Shown here: positions 22,502 through 34,675 of the stretch, one piece after another
Layout of the letters: each line of letters starts with the position of its first letter
Position numbering within the stretch: the stretch's first letter is position 1
The notes under the pieces: generated by a model
Seen by the model: only the letters and a program-made list of their open reading frames with translations
Told to the model about the DNA's origin: nothing
Database searches by the model: none
Source: Annulohypoxylon bovei var. microspora
Lineage: Eukaryota > Ascomycota > Sordariomycetes > Xylariales > Hypoxylaceae
Assembly (NCBI GenBank): GCA_022836615.1
Contig: MU405240.1
Span: forward strand, 186,001-250,000
Length of the DNA: 64,000 nucleotides
Reading direction: 5' to 3'
Program-made: the position numbers and the translations under genes

Positions 22502-24113
22502 ATGGGCAAGGTTAAACAAGCAAACGGCAAAGCCGCCAAGGCTGCCAACCCCCTCACTGCTGTGAAGAATGCTGGCATCAAGAAATCTATTGACAGCCCC
22601 AAGGCCAAGTCCAAGCAACTTGCTAAGGATGTCGCCTCCAAGGCCGTTAACAACAAGGAGCTCGAGAAGAAGAAGAAGAAGGTTGTAGAACCTTCTTCCG
22701 ACTCCGACTCCTCTGAGTCCGATTCTGCCTCTGATGATTCTAAATCTGATGATGCTTCCGGCTCTTCAGACGATGACTCCGATGCTTCTGACTCCGAGGA
22801 AAAGAAGCCTGCTGCCAAGGCGAAGACCAACGGCAAGGCCAACGGCAAAGCTCTCAAGCCAGTCACCAACGGCAAGGCCAAGGCCGCCAAGGAGGAATCA
22901 TCCGACTCATCCGATTCATCTGATGATGAGGAAGACAGTGATGACAGTGAAGATGAGGCTGCTGATGCGACCAAGTCTGCTAAGCCTGCCGCTGCTGTTG
23001 CGGACAAGGTCAAGGCCAAGAAAGAGGTACGTCGATGTCGATATTTGTATTGCTTAGGATAGGCCCATACTAATGTGGATTATAGTCTGCTAAAGATTCT
23101 GACGACTCTGACGACTCTGACTCTTCGAAAGAAGAAGCTGATTCCGATGATTCTGACGATTCCAGCGAGGAATCTGATTCCGAGAAGAAGCAGCCTGAGC
23201 AACCCAAGAAGCGCAAGGCTGAAGAGGAGGCATCTACACCTTTCAAGAAGACCAAGACCGAGACATCTGAGGACGAGTACACCACTCTCTTTGTTGGAAA
23301 CCTTGGCTGGGGTGTGGACGATGACTTGCTGTACGAGACATTCAAGGAGTTTGCCGATCTTACCAGTGCCCGAGTCGTCACCGACAAGAACACTGGACGC
23401 TCTCGCGGCTTCGGATATGTCGACTTCTCAAGCTATGAGGGTGCTAAGGCTTCCTTCGACAAGATGAACGGCTTTGAGCTCGAAGGCCGTGGATTAAGAC
23501 TCGATCCCTCCAAACCCCGCCCCGCTGAGGATTCCACCCCCAATGCTCGTGCCGCAGACAGAGCCCGACAGCATGGAGACAGCGTCAGTGCAGAGAGCGA
23601 TACCTTGTTCGTTGGCAATCTTCCGTGGGACGCTGATGAGGATGTTGTATCTACATTCTTCGGCGAGGTAGCAGAAGTCAAGAGTGTCCGACTTCCCACC
23701 GATCCGTGAGTCTTGTCTTCGCCATCCTAAAGTGCTAGTGCTAATTATATCATAGTGAATCTGGAAACCGCAAGGGTTTCGGTTACGTCAGTTTCAACTC
23801 AGTCGAAGAGGCCAAGAGTGTTTTTGACTCGAAGAATGGTGCTTACATCGGCGAAGGCCGTGGCGCTCGTGCCGTCCGTCTTGACTACGCCAGCCAGAGA
23901 CCCCCTCGTGATGGCAACTCTGGCGGTGGCCGTGGCGGTGGTGGCTTTGGCGGCCGAGGTGGCGGCCGTGGTGGTGGTGGCTTTGGCGGCCGAGGTGGCG
24001 GACGTGGTGGTGGTGGTCGCGGCGGCGGTGGTCGCGGCGGTGGACGAGGTGGAGGCTTCGGCGCCCCTCGTGGCGGTATGCGACAGTTCGAGGGAAAGAA
24101 GACCACTTTTTAA
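22502..24113 (+). CDS. Nucleolin/Gar2/Nsr1-like nucleolar RNA-binding protein
   Basis: Nucleolar protein for pre-rRNA processing and small-subunit assembly, orthologous in layout to yeast Nsr1, fission yeast Gar2 and animal nucleolin. Exons are 22502-23026, 23086-23705 and 23756-24113, with GT-AG introns of 59 and 50 nt; 500 residues. The N-terminal half alternates lysine-rich and Ser/Asp/Glu-rich tracts, with many likely casein kinase II sites. Two RRMs follow: the first starts near residue 241 (TTLFVGNLGWGV; RNP1-type RGFGYVDF) and the second near 348 (TLFVGNLPWDAD; RNP1-type KGFGYVSF). The C-terminus is a Gly/Arg-rich RGG domain at about 23,920-24,080, ending in KKTTF. The second intron falls inside the second RRM. 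Confidence 0.93.
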
Positions 24114-24303
24114 AGTGACATAGCCGCACATGACAGTTCGATCTGAGGGTTCTTTGACACAGACGACGGTTGGCTTAGTGGGTTTGTCGGCTTCTCCAAA
24201 ACTATAAACTCCTCTGGGGTTGTGGGCTTTGAGGGCTAAGCTTCGATAAGAAGCTGTGATTTAACCTGGGGGCTTGATCGGAGGGTAACCTCCTTGTGGT
24301 TTC

Positions 24304-24327
24304 CGAGGGCTCGAGGGCTCGAGGGCT
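24304..24327. repeat. CGAGGGCT tandem repeat, three copies
   Basis: Three exact head-to-tail copies of CGAGGGCT, in a 500-bp tract downstream of the nucleolin-like gene that has many further scattered GAGGGCTT words. Probably a degenerate minisatellite in a 3' untranslated or intergenic region. Confidence 0.8.
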
Positions 24328-25630
24328 TCTTCAAAGAGATAGCGCGATCATATGGGCTCTTGCGCGCTTTGATTCTCATATACCAGTTTTTGTCAGGTCG
24401 GCTTTTCCTTCTGTGGGCTCTGAGGGCTTCTTTTTAGTTGACGAAGTTGGTATGAACCTTCTTATGTTCGGGATATCATCCTCAACATCTTGAAGTGGAC
24501 CAAGCTTCTACACTACGGGGGCTTTATGACGGCGTTCGAGGGCATACAAAAGTTCTTCTCTTATAGGTACGAGAGACGAGCAGTTTCTTTGCAGTTATTC
24601 CGACGGTGGATAATCAAGTCTCGGTGAGTATACCACGCTTCATGTTTTCCACAGATTTCACCATCGCAGGTCTATAGATTCGTCAGGTCCGTAGTGAAAT
24701 CCCGCTTAATTTTCACACTCATCGTCTTCATACCTTGTCAAGTGAAATACAACCTTTGATGAACCAACTATTTCATTCGATGCATTAGACTACTAAAGTT
24801 AGATTCTTTGTACATATCATGATGCCTACCTAACAACTAGAGGTGATCATTACTTTTGCTTCTCAAAACGAGTTCACTTATGGATTTCAGTCGGCTATTC
24901 CAAAGTCCACGCGCTCCATTCGCACGAAGTGCACCTCATGGGATATGAGTTTGCCAGCTATTCGCAATAAACGCAATATCCTCTTAGCGACAGTACAGAA
25001 CACGACGGTTGCCCCTATTGTCTGTCTAGCTGTGGCAGTCTAGAGGCAAGGCTTAAGCTCTGTCCTTGACGGACAAAAATAACAATGTGGACTAGATCAG
25101 TTCCTCTCCGCCAAGCGGCCACAAGATAATCCCGAAGCTAGCGGATGATTGATCAGAGGAGGCCCGTTGCTTATGGACGAGTCAAAGATCGAGAAGGTGG
25201 AAATATCGCTGCTGAATAACCACAGACTGAAGTTTGTTTTATAATGCTTACAACGCTTCGAATCAGAGTATGGGCTGTTTACAGCGTCAGTGTCGATACG
25301 GGGGTTTGAAGAGCGCTGATAGGGCCAAGTGTTAGTTTGCGTACCGCATCTACGATAAGGGTGGCTAAGAGAAGCTGGGACGAGAGAGCATGGGTTGCAA
25401 TTGAGGATAACAATGCAAGTAGGATGACAGACACAATAGGATATACAAAGATCATGTTGCTAAGGGAGGAAGCAATGCTCACCTGTTTCGCTATAGAGAC
25501 GAGGAGTAGTAGATTCGCATTTGGCGCCAACTTAGGACATTGCGGCTTCGTCGTAGCCGCGGCTAAGAACTTGACCCCAGTTTGATACGTAGTGTATCAG
25601 GTGCTACACTTAGTCCTTTCGACCTTATAG

Positions 25631-25756
25631 GTGCTTATCCATATGTTCTTCATGATCGCGTTGGGAGGTCTGGTAATTGTAGCCAAGCATCGCCTCGAAG
25701 CCAAGACTGCCGCACTAGAAACCGAAGAGGAAGCCGGCGGCGGCTACGCCGTATAA
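25631..25756 (+). pseudogene. Possible orphan last exon of a membrane protein
   Basis: After a TTATAG acceptor the plus strand reads through 41 codons and a stop: a hydrophobic stretch (MFFMIALGGLVIVAKHRLEA) and an acidic, Gly-rich tail ending in GYAV. This is the shape of the last transmembrane helix and cytoplasmic tail of a fungal membrane protein. An upstream in-frame partner might be in 25,480-25,580 (FAFGANLGHCGFVVAAAKN), but I could not join them with good splice sites. No family is recognised. It may be a relic or chance. Confidence 0.25.
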
Positions 25757-27825
25757 GATAAATAACATAATGAGACAATAAGCCAATAGAGGCATCAATC
25801 GTTGTAGCTAACTCTATTGCGTCGTCAGAGGAGCTCATTAACGTCAATTGCTGATATTGTTGAAGCTGATGATGCTGGTACTTGTTTGTTTCTAAGTTGG
25901 TTTGCGAGTTGTGAGATACCTACGTATGTATCAGGTATGTAGGGCTACCTTATGTACTTACTTCAATGTAGATGGATTTCAGCTTGGACTTAAAGGCACA
26001 AATTAAGGCACTCCTTCCTTCTTACAACTGAGTTATGTTTATGACTTTGAGGCCACTAGAATACGGTAGGAACGAGCTCATCCAAGATAGGGGTATTCAT
26101 GCTGTCTGATTACACCCCAAGGCAAACACCTAACGTCAAACCAAGATAGTTCAAAATATCGTTGTTTGGCTAACTGAGGTAGAGTTGGCAAATAAGAGGT
26201 TAGCCAAAGCTGAATTAGTTAATTCATATATTAACAAGGAATATGTGACGGCTATTTCTCCCTAATCCTAAGATTAATAAATTTCTCAACGTTTATATAT
26301 AATACCGTGTGAAACTAAAACCCAATCTCATCTATTTTTTTTAGTCTCTTTCTACCAACAACGTTATTTTCGCGTTTAGCACACACACACAACCTCTAGA
26401 ATACCGATTTCCTATGCCACGGGGGTACTCCAGCTGTCCTCTTCGTCATGGATACACGACTAGGCGTGTAAATTATCTAGATACCTACTCCTATACGTCA
26501 ACGTTAGTCTATCTGGAACATTCATACTCTCATCTATATTTATAATGCTGACAACTAGATATATAGAGCCTTTGTCTCTGCTAACCGCATCTCGACTCCA
26601 TCGGTTGTGTCTTAACCGAGTACTATTGTCGGCCAAAGAAGAGTTCAGCGTTAGGAAGCCCGACAAGAGGTTCCCATCACAATCCTGGCTTTCCTAGCAC
26701 ATTGGCCGAATATATCACGTAGCTTGCACTCAATCAGAAGTGTTTAACCCTTCGTAAGGTCTAACAAGAATGTCAAGTTAGAACCGAGCAGGCTAAATAC
26801 CTTCATTACTATCGTTTTGTTGTTTCTTGATCAGATAGAAGACAAGGACTCACGATGGTGCCCAAACTTGCCTTCGACAGGGCGAAAGTGCGGGTGGTTT
26901 TGCCTTCAAAACTAGATGCTACTCAAGGTCCAGGTAACTTTCTGCTTATAGATAATTTTAAACCGTGGGTAACAATCGAACCTTGCTAACCACCCGTAGT
27001 ACCATATCCGAACTACATTTCGTGGGCGAATCGAAAACTTATGTCAACTTTGTCATTGGGTCTTAATGGGCTAGAACAATAGACTTAAGGCAACAATTAT
27101 TGATCAATAAGGCAGTATTGTATGGCTCTAGTTGTAGTTGAATTACAATTTTGGAAACTTATTTCCCTTGATGCTGATATAGTGGAAAGAGCAAGACTGG
27201 GTGCCATCTCCTTCCACATACCTGCAGTACCTACCTATGCACGAATGCTATACTTGAACATAAAGAATACTATTTCATGAAATAGGGGCCTATCTTTTAA
27301 GTATGGTAGGAATATAAACGAACTGTTTGTGAAAGATCGTCGACTTCTAACCTAGTCACTTGATAAACTCGGGGTAAGGCTTAAGCTGAGTCTGAGCAAA
27401 AAAGGGATAGATGTAAGAGCTACCACTACTGATGTAATAGTGAGCCCCCACTCGCGTGCCTAATAAGGTGTAGTGTCAAAGTGCCTGACATATCGCTGAC
27501 CGGTTCCCTTAGGTGGCTGGTGACACATGGACTTCTGCACTGCCTGGGCTCAGGCATGGTCCAATGATGTTCACCATCACGGATGATTCCTATCAGGTGA
27601 GAGTGAGCATGACACCATCATTTGGAGCATTTCCTCTATGTTTTTAGGAGGCAGTGAAGTTTATATCGTTAGTTCTAGAGTTTTAGTATCTCAAGCATAT
27701 GGAGTCAGACTCTTATATCGGCTGACCAACATGGTTAGTGCGTTATTAGTTGGGCGCATTATTAAATGATGCATACGTAGGTAGGTTAATGTGTTAAGAA
27801 AGTTAAGCAAGTTTAAAAAGTTAAG

Positions 27826-27830
27826 AAAAC
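27826..27830. repeat. Left target-site duplication AAAAC
   Basis: The five bases AAAAC directly precede the 5' LTR and are repeated directly after the 3' LTR at 33,647-33,651. Five-base duplications are normal for Ty1/copia integrases. Confidence 0.85.
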
Positions 27831-28067
27831 TGTTGGCAAATTAAAAGCTTTATTTGTACTTTATCACGTGTTTTATTACGTGTAGTTTATAAATAAAATA
27901 TAATAATTAAATAAAAAAATAAAAGGATTTTTATTATTAAAAACGGTTAATATAAAAATATTTAAAATTTATTTATACGGGTATAAATTTAATTTATTTT
28001 TAATAATTTAATTACGATTTTAATAATATATATTAATTATTAATTTATTTATATAAAAAGTTTTTTA
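27831..28067 (+). repeat. 5' LTR (237 bp)
   Basis: Aligns without gaps with 33,410-33,646. It begins TGTTGGCAAATT. It ends in TA where copia LTRs end in CA; RIP of a terminal CpA would explain this. It is less mutated than the 3' copy over its first 70 bases and keeps several non-CpG cytosines there. Confidence 0.9.
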
Positions 28068-29431
28068 TAATAATATTTTTTTTTATTATTAAATAAATAA
28101 ATTAATATATTTAATAAAAAGTTTATTAAAACGAAGGATTTATAATTTTAATTATAAATAAAAATTAAATAAAAAGCGGTGAAATTTCGGTTATTAAAAT
28201 ATAATTAAATTTAAAGAAAATATAAAATATAATAAAATTATTATTTTAAAAATATAAAATAATGAAAAAAAAAGCGATGTAAATAAACGAATGTTATTAA
28301 AACGATATAAGGTTTTTTAATAAAAAAATAAAAATTATAATAATTATATTTATTAAATTAAAAATAAATGGAATAATAAACGATTTAATTACGAATTTTA
28401 ATGATTTAAATAAATTTAATATAAATTTTTATATTAATATTAAAATTAATTAAAAATTATATAAAGATTTAAACGATTTAAATTTAAACGATTTAAATGT
28501 TAAAATTAAATTATATTAATTTTATTATTAAAATGTTAAAAAATAAATTAAATTACGTCGATTAAAAAAAAATAAAAAAATTTAAAAAAGCGTTAAGTTT
28601 AAAAAAAAAATTATAATTTTTTTAATTAACGATTTTTTAAATTTTTTAAATTTAAATAATAATTATAATAATTTATTAAAAGTTAAAATTAAACGAATAT
28701 TTAATGAAAATTACGTGTTAAAGTAAAAAAAATTTAATTTTATTTTTAATAAAAAAAATTATTTAAAAGGTAAAAATAATTAATTAATGTATTATAATAT
28801 TTTAATGTTAATTTTTAAAAAAATTAAATTTAATAATAATTTTATTTTTACCGATTTTAATGAATTACGTGTAATAAAAGTTATTATGAAAATTTATAAG
28901 CGTTAATTTTTTAATTTAATTATTAAAATCCGGAATAAATTTAAAATGATTGGTATTTTTTAAAAAATGTTTTTAATATTTAAAAAAATTTATTAATAAA
29001 AATTTTAAAAAGAATTAAATAATATAAAATATAATAATAAAGATTTATTAATATATATATTTAAATAATAATTATTAATTTATTAATGTAAAAATATTAA
29101 AATGGTTATTAATAATTAATAATAAGCGATAATGTTTTTTATTATTTATAAAAATAAAGTAATAAAATGAATTAAATTTACTTTAAAATTAATTAAAGTA
29201 ATTAATATATTAATTAATAATATAATTAACGATTTTATTAATGAATTTTAAAATAAAATTAATAAAAATATAAATTATAATATTAATAATTATAACATTA
29301 ATATTAACGTTAATAATAATAATTAAAATAAATGGCGTGGCGGTTACGGTAAAAGTTATGGTAATTATAATAATTAAAATAATTAATTAAATAATTATAA
29401 ATTTAAATGAAATAAAAAATTAAGTTTTTTA

Positions 29432-29473
29432 TATTTTAATTATAACGAATATAATTATTTAACGAAAAATTAT
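29432..29473 (+). pseudogene. Gag zinc-knuckle remnant
   Basis: Fourteen codons read Y-F-N-Y-N-E-Y-N-Y-L-T-K-N-Y. The tyrosines stand at positions 1, 4, 9 and 14, the exact C-X2-C-X4-H-X4-C spacing of a retroelement nucleocapsid knuckle. Each Tyr codon TAT is one or two RIP steps from TGT/TGC (Cys) or CAT/CAC (His). This anchors gag on the plus strand. Confidence 0.8.
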
Positions 29474-32280
29474 TTTAAATTAAAAAAAAATTATAATAAT
29501 AATAATAATTAAAAATAATTAAATATAATAAACTTAAATAAAAAAAATAATTATATATTTAAATTAATAATTATTATTTTTAATATAAAAGTAAATAATT
29601 ATAAATTAATGTAATTAATTTAAACTTATGAAAATAAAATGGAAAAATATTATATAAAATTATTATTATAAAATAATAATAATTATATAATGGTTTTTAT
29701 AAATATAAAGTTTATAAATATTTATTTAATTATTTAAATATATTTATTAATTTTAAATAAAAAAAATAATTTATTATTTAATATTAAATTAAATGTTTAT
29801 ATTATAAATAATATAAATAATTTTAATTTAATAATAATTATAAATATTAAAAAATATAATTTTAAAATAATTATTAATGGTGGAATTATTAAAGTTAATT
29901 TAATAAATAAAGTTATATTTAATTTTATTAAAAAAAGTGATTAATATATAATTATAACATTTAATTATATATTATATATTAATATTTTCTTTATATAAAT
30001 TATTTTAAAAAAGTTATTTTATTATTATAATGGTAAAATTAATAATATAATATTTTAAGAATTTAATGGTTATATAATAATTATTTTAAATATTTAAAAA
30101 AAAGGTTTTTTATTATAAATATATAATGAAATTAAATTAAATGTATAAAAGTTTTAAATTTTAAAAAATTAATAAAATAATGCGTTAAAAATGATTTTAA
30201 ATGAAATATGAAATGTAAAAATGGTGTTTTAATTAAAAATTAAAGGTAATAATTTTAAGTTTAACGAAGAAATAATAAAAAAATTTATTTTATAATATTA
30301 ATGTTTTTATTATTTTAATATAAAACGATTAATGTAGATAATTTAATGGATAATTAAAATTAATTTAAAGTTTTTTAAAATAAAAGTTTTATTTTATTTT
30401 ACGTGTAATTAAATAAAAATGTAAAAAATTAAATTATATAATGTTTAAAAGTGAAATAAATACGTTAAAAATATAATGTAATATAATTTTAAATTATTAT
30501 AATTAATTTTAATAAAAAGGTATAAATTTTTTTTTTTTATTATTAAAAATATGAACCGATATTAATGTTTTAAAATGTATAAAAATAAAAAAAATATATA
30601 AATAATTTTAAGGATTTATATCGAAAAAATTTAATAAGTTTTTATTATTTTTTCGTGTAATAAAAATGGTTAATTAAAAAGGATTACGATAATGAAATTT
30701 AATAATAAATTGAAATTTAAAGTAAACGAAATTAAAAATGTTTATAAAAATAATAAAATTAAAATAATTTTTTTTATATTATAAAATTAATATTAAAATG
30801 GTGTTTTTAAACGATATATTTAAATTATATAAAATGTAATACGAATTATTATTATTTAAATGAAAATATTTTTTTATTTTTAATCGTAAATTATGTAAAA
30901 AACGATTTATATGTTTAATTAAATAAGTATATTAATTAATAATTAAATAATAACGTTAAAATGTTATTAAAAAAGTTTTTAATTTAAAAAAGGGTATAAA
31001 TTTAATAATAATAATTTAAAAATATTAAAAATACGTTATGTGGTTTTTATTAACGAAAATTAACGAGTTTATACGAAAAAACTTAAAGTTTAAAAAATTA
31101 AAATAATATTTATAAGTTTTAAAAGTTAATATAATTATTTTATATAATTTATTAAAGGTAAATAATTTTTAAAAATATTTTACGTTATATTTTATAAAAA
31201 TATTAATAATTAAAAAGATATATTAAATTTACGAAATATTATTAAATTTTTTTTTTTTTATATATAAAAATAATTATATTATTAAATTATTTTAAAAAAT
31301 TATATTTATAATAAAAATTATAACGTTATTAATGAAAATAATATAAATTAAAAAATAAATTAAATTAAAAAAAAACGAAGTAAATTATATAAAGTTTAAT
31401 TTAAGATTTATATTAACGAAATATTTTTAAATTATAATAAAATTATAATTATAATTAATTAAAAAAAAAATATAATTAAATAAATAAAAAATTTAAAATC
31501 GTTAATCGGATTAATTATAATAATAAATTTATTAATTATTTTATGCGATGAGAATTATTTATAAAACGAATAATTTATTTCGTAAAAAAAAATTTAATTA
31601 ATAATTAATATTAAAAATAAATCATGGTATTATTAAGAAAATTTAATATATTTAACATAAGAATTAATAATAACTTTTTATTTCGTAAAGCGATAAATAA
31701 CGAAAATTATGAAAATTAAATGAAAATAATTATAAAGGAAATTAAGGAAAATTTTAAACGTGGAATGTTTAAGTTTATATAACGAAAAAATATCCATGGT
31801 AATTTTATTAATATTAAATAAATATTAAAAAAGAAATTTTTTTTAAATAATATATTTAATAAGTTTAAAATTTATATTTATGTAAAAAGATTTATATAAA
31901 AATACGGGATTAATTATAATAAAACGAAAGCCACGATTATAAAATTTATTTTATAATAAATTTTAATAATTTTAATAACCATTAAAAAATAACATATAAT
32001 TTAAATAAATTTCATTACCATGTATTTAAATAATATATTAAATAAAAATTTATTTATAAAATAATTTTTATTATTTATAAAATATTTTAAATTATACATT
32101 AATAAAATAAATAAATATAATTATTATAAAAATAAAATCATTTAATTAATTAATTTATTATATGGATTTAAATAAATTAAAGTAATTTAATAATAAAAAG
32201 TTAAAATATTATTAAAAAATCGTAAATATATATTATTAACATTTAATAATGTAATGTATATTAATAAAAAATTAAAAATC

Positions 32281-32933
32281 ATTATAATTTCGTACGTGGA
32301 TAATTTCATTTTATTCGAAATAAATAAAAAATAATTTATAAAAGTTATTATAAATTTAAAAAAAATGTGTTAATTATTAATTTTAAAAATATTAATTAAT
32401 TTTTAAGCGTTTAAATTATAAAATTAAATTTAATAAAAAACGTACGGATTAATTAAAAAATATATATTAAAAAAACATTTTATAAATTTAATTTTAATAA
32501 AATATAAAAGCGATTTATTAAAACTTTTATTAATTAAATTAATTTATTATTTATAACGAAGAACTTTAATTAAACAAATAATCGTAATATTTATAAATTT
32601 ATTTCGTTAATTAAAAAGTTTAATTTTTTAATTTATTTAATTAAATTAAACCTTAATTTTATTACATTTATATAAATAAAATTCATAAATAATTTTTCAT
32701 AAAAACATTTATTTAAAATGAAAAAAATACTTAAATATTTAATTAACGTACATAATTAATTTATTCGTTATAAAACGTTAAATTAAAATTATTTTTATTA
32801 AAAATATAATAAATTAAAATTATTTAAAATAATTAATATAAATTTAACCGGTGATATAAATTTTAAAAAATTAATTATTAAAATTATATTTTTTATAAAA
32901 AGCGGCCCGGTTTTATGGTTATTAAAATTGTAA
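32281..32933 (+). pseudogene. Copia reverse transcriptase and RNase H remnants
   Basis: At 32,293-32,304 the codons TAC GTG GAT AAT read Y-V-D-N within I-I-S-Y-V-D-N-F-I; GAT to AAT would have turned the second catalytic Asp of YVDD into Asn. At 32,898-32,933, in another frame, K-S-G-P-V-L-W-L-L-K-L-stop matches the copia RNase H segment of the type GGPVSWSSKKQ if TCA became TTA and CAA became TAA. The frame differs between the two, so at least one indel separates them. Confidence 0.75.
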
Positions 32934-33409
32934 TTAATCGTTAATAAAAAAAATTTAAAAATAAAATTTATTAAATTAAATAAAATTATCGGTGATATAA
33001 TTTAAATATATAAGTTTTTTTAAAAACTTAAATAAATGTTATTTAAATTAATTTATTTATTAAAAAATAATATTAAAGTTATTAAATGGTCCGAAAAAAT
33101 GGTTATTAATAAAAAAAATTAATATATATAAATATAATATTTTTATATATAATAAAAAATTCATAATAAAAACGTAAAAATAAAATATATAAAATTAAAT
33201 GAAAATCTTATTAATAGGTTTATTAAACCTTTAATAATTAAAAAGCATAATAAGTTTTATAAAATATTAAAATTTAAAAAGTTTTAAATAAAATTTATAT
33301 TAATAAATAAACTTTTATTAAATGAATTTTTAATAAATACATTAAATTTATTTATTATTATTAAATAAATTTATTATTTATAAATAACATTTATTTAATT
33401 AAAAAAAAG

Positions 33410-33646
33410 TGTTAATAAATTAAAAGCTTTATTTATATTTTATTATGTGTTTTATTATATATAATTTATAAATAAAATATAATAATTAAATAAAAAAATA
33501 AAAAAAATTTTATTATTAAAAACGGTTAATATAAAAGCATTTAAAATTTATTTATATAAATATAAATTTAATTTATTTTTAATAATTTAATTACAATTTT
33601 AATAATATATATTAATTATTAATTTATTTACATGAAAAATCCTTTA
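33410..33646 (+). repeat. 3' LTR (237 bp)
   Basis: Gap-free match to the 5' LTR. The two differ almost only by transitions (C/T and G/A), with one visible transversion, so their difference reflects RIP rather than age. It keeps a few bases mutated in the other copy, for example near its 3' end (CATGAAAAATCC). Confidence 0.9.
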
Positions 33647-33651
33647 AAAAC
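33647..33651. repeat. Right target-site duplication AAAAC
   Basis: Matches 27,826-27,830. The next base is A, so its C is in a CpA, the favoured RIP target, yet it is unmutated. That places the edge of mutation at the element border. Confidence 0.85.
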
Positions 33652-34675
33652 AAATAAATTTAAAAGAGTTTAAATGGAATGGCCCCATCCCATATCATAC
33701 TATACTATTCATATTCTAAGACGTTATCGGTAAGATTGGAAGATCTTGCCAAGACGCTATTTCAAATGCACCGATTGGTTGTACCTGTACTTGGTACAAG
33801 TGGGATATCGTCATCTGGCATTCCTCCACTTCCCATCTCACTAAACTGCAACTTAAGGAGGTGCTGTCATTAGCAATTATTAGCAGTTATTAGCTCCCCG
33901 CCAAATACGTTGCTTCCGTTAAATTAGAAAGTCCGACATCTTAACTTTCCGCTCCTTCCATTTATTCTACTGCGTTATTTGTAAGTGGACAAGTTTTGAG
34001 GTTGGGTGACCGTACTTGGGGACTAGTTGTTACCTAAAGTCTAAATACATCCGTCGACAATAAGGCGAGCGAGTTGAAACAAAGAAGTCACGGCTTTAGA
34101 AACAAGTACACGCCGAGTCGTACCTTGCGTGTGACCCCTGGCCTCGTTTGATTTCTCTCTCTAGCATCGTTCGTTTTGACGACATCTCAAACTTCGACCA
34201 TTCGGTTATGAACCCATGAACCCATGAACCCATGTCTTTCGCTCTCCGGTTTATCTAAAATATTCGGCCGTTGTCATCCTCAAATCATTATTGACCAAAC
34301 AACCCCCGCCGGATTCGCACTTCTCACGTACGTATACCCGAATCTGTATGTACTATACGAATGCAAATACAAATACAACACCTGGCACGAATAAACTAAC
34401 GTAGATTAGCGGATCCCTACTTTAGTTGAGCGCGCGGGGGGATTTCTTTGCTGTTCTTTCGTTGGAGACGAACAGCTTTGGTCCCCAAAGCCCCCAAATT
34501 CCAGAAGCCTAATCATCGGCCGTCGGTGAACCGCGGTCGTTGTTGATAATCGATAGGCCACTTACAGCACTTCCAGCAACTGTCGTTATCCGTCGCCTCT
34601 GGTAGTTTGGGTCTATTGCATCTTCCCCTTTTTTTGTCCTGCTTCCCTTAACGCATCGCATATCCTCTGCACAAG
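33652..34675. other. Intergenic, promoter of the 441-aa gene
   Basis: About 1 kb between the retrotransposon and the next start codon. It returns to normal base composition within 20 bases of the element. It holds three copies of ATGAACCC in tandem at about 34,208-34,231 and a pyrimidine-rich leader at 34,600-34,670. No gene seen. Confidence 0.6.

Larger units (their letters stand above)
24114..27825. other. Gene-poor stretch before the retrotransposon
   Basis: About 3.7 kb between the nucleolin-like gene and the target-site duplication of the copia element. No full gene is seen. It holds a triple 8-bp repeat (24,304-24,327) and a possible orphan exon (25,631-25,756). On the minus strand at 25,279-25,530 a hydrophobic open frame exists that I could not place. 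From 25,900 to 27,780 it is ordinary non-coding sequence of moderate A+T content. Confidence 0.55.
27831..33646 (+). mobile_element. Ty1/copia LTR retrotransposon destroyed by RIP
   Basis: A complete but dead element of 5,816 bp. It has two 237-bp LTRs, an A-rich polypurine tract directly before the 3' LTR (33,401-33,409), and a five-base target duplication. The inside is almost only A and T, as left by repeated RIP. Protein motifs can still be read when C-to-T and G-to-A changes are allowed for: a Gag CCHC zinc knuckle at 29,432-29,473, the reverse transcriptase YVDD motif as YVDN at 32,293-32,304, and an RNase H segment at 32,898-32,933. The gap of 2.8 kb between the knuckle and YVDD leaves room for protease and integrase before reverse transcriptase, which is the copia order. 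Stops fill every frame. The A+T block ends sharply at the element's borders, and a CpA right at the 3' duplication is intact. Confidence 0.92.

Noticed and set aside
22477..23019. Minus-strand Ser-rich ORF of 180 codons
   Set aside because: It is the antisense of the Ser/Asp/Lys-rich N-terminus of the nucleolin-like gene.
23755..24123. Val/Ala-rich plus-strand ORF
   Set aside because: An out-of-frame reading of the RGG-coding exon of the nucleolin-like gene.
27880..33660. AT-rich block as a mitochondrial insertion or centromere
   Set aside because: The LTR pair, target duplication and decodable copia motifs explain it fully as a RIP-mutated retrotransposon.
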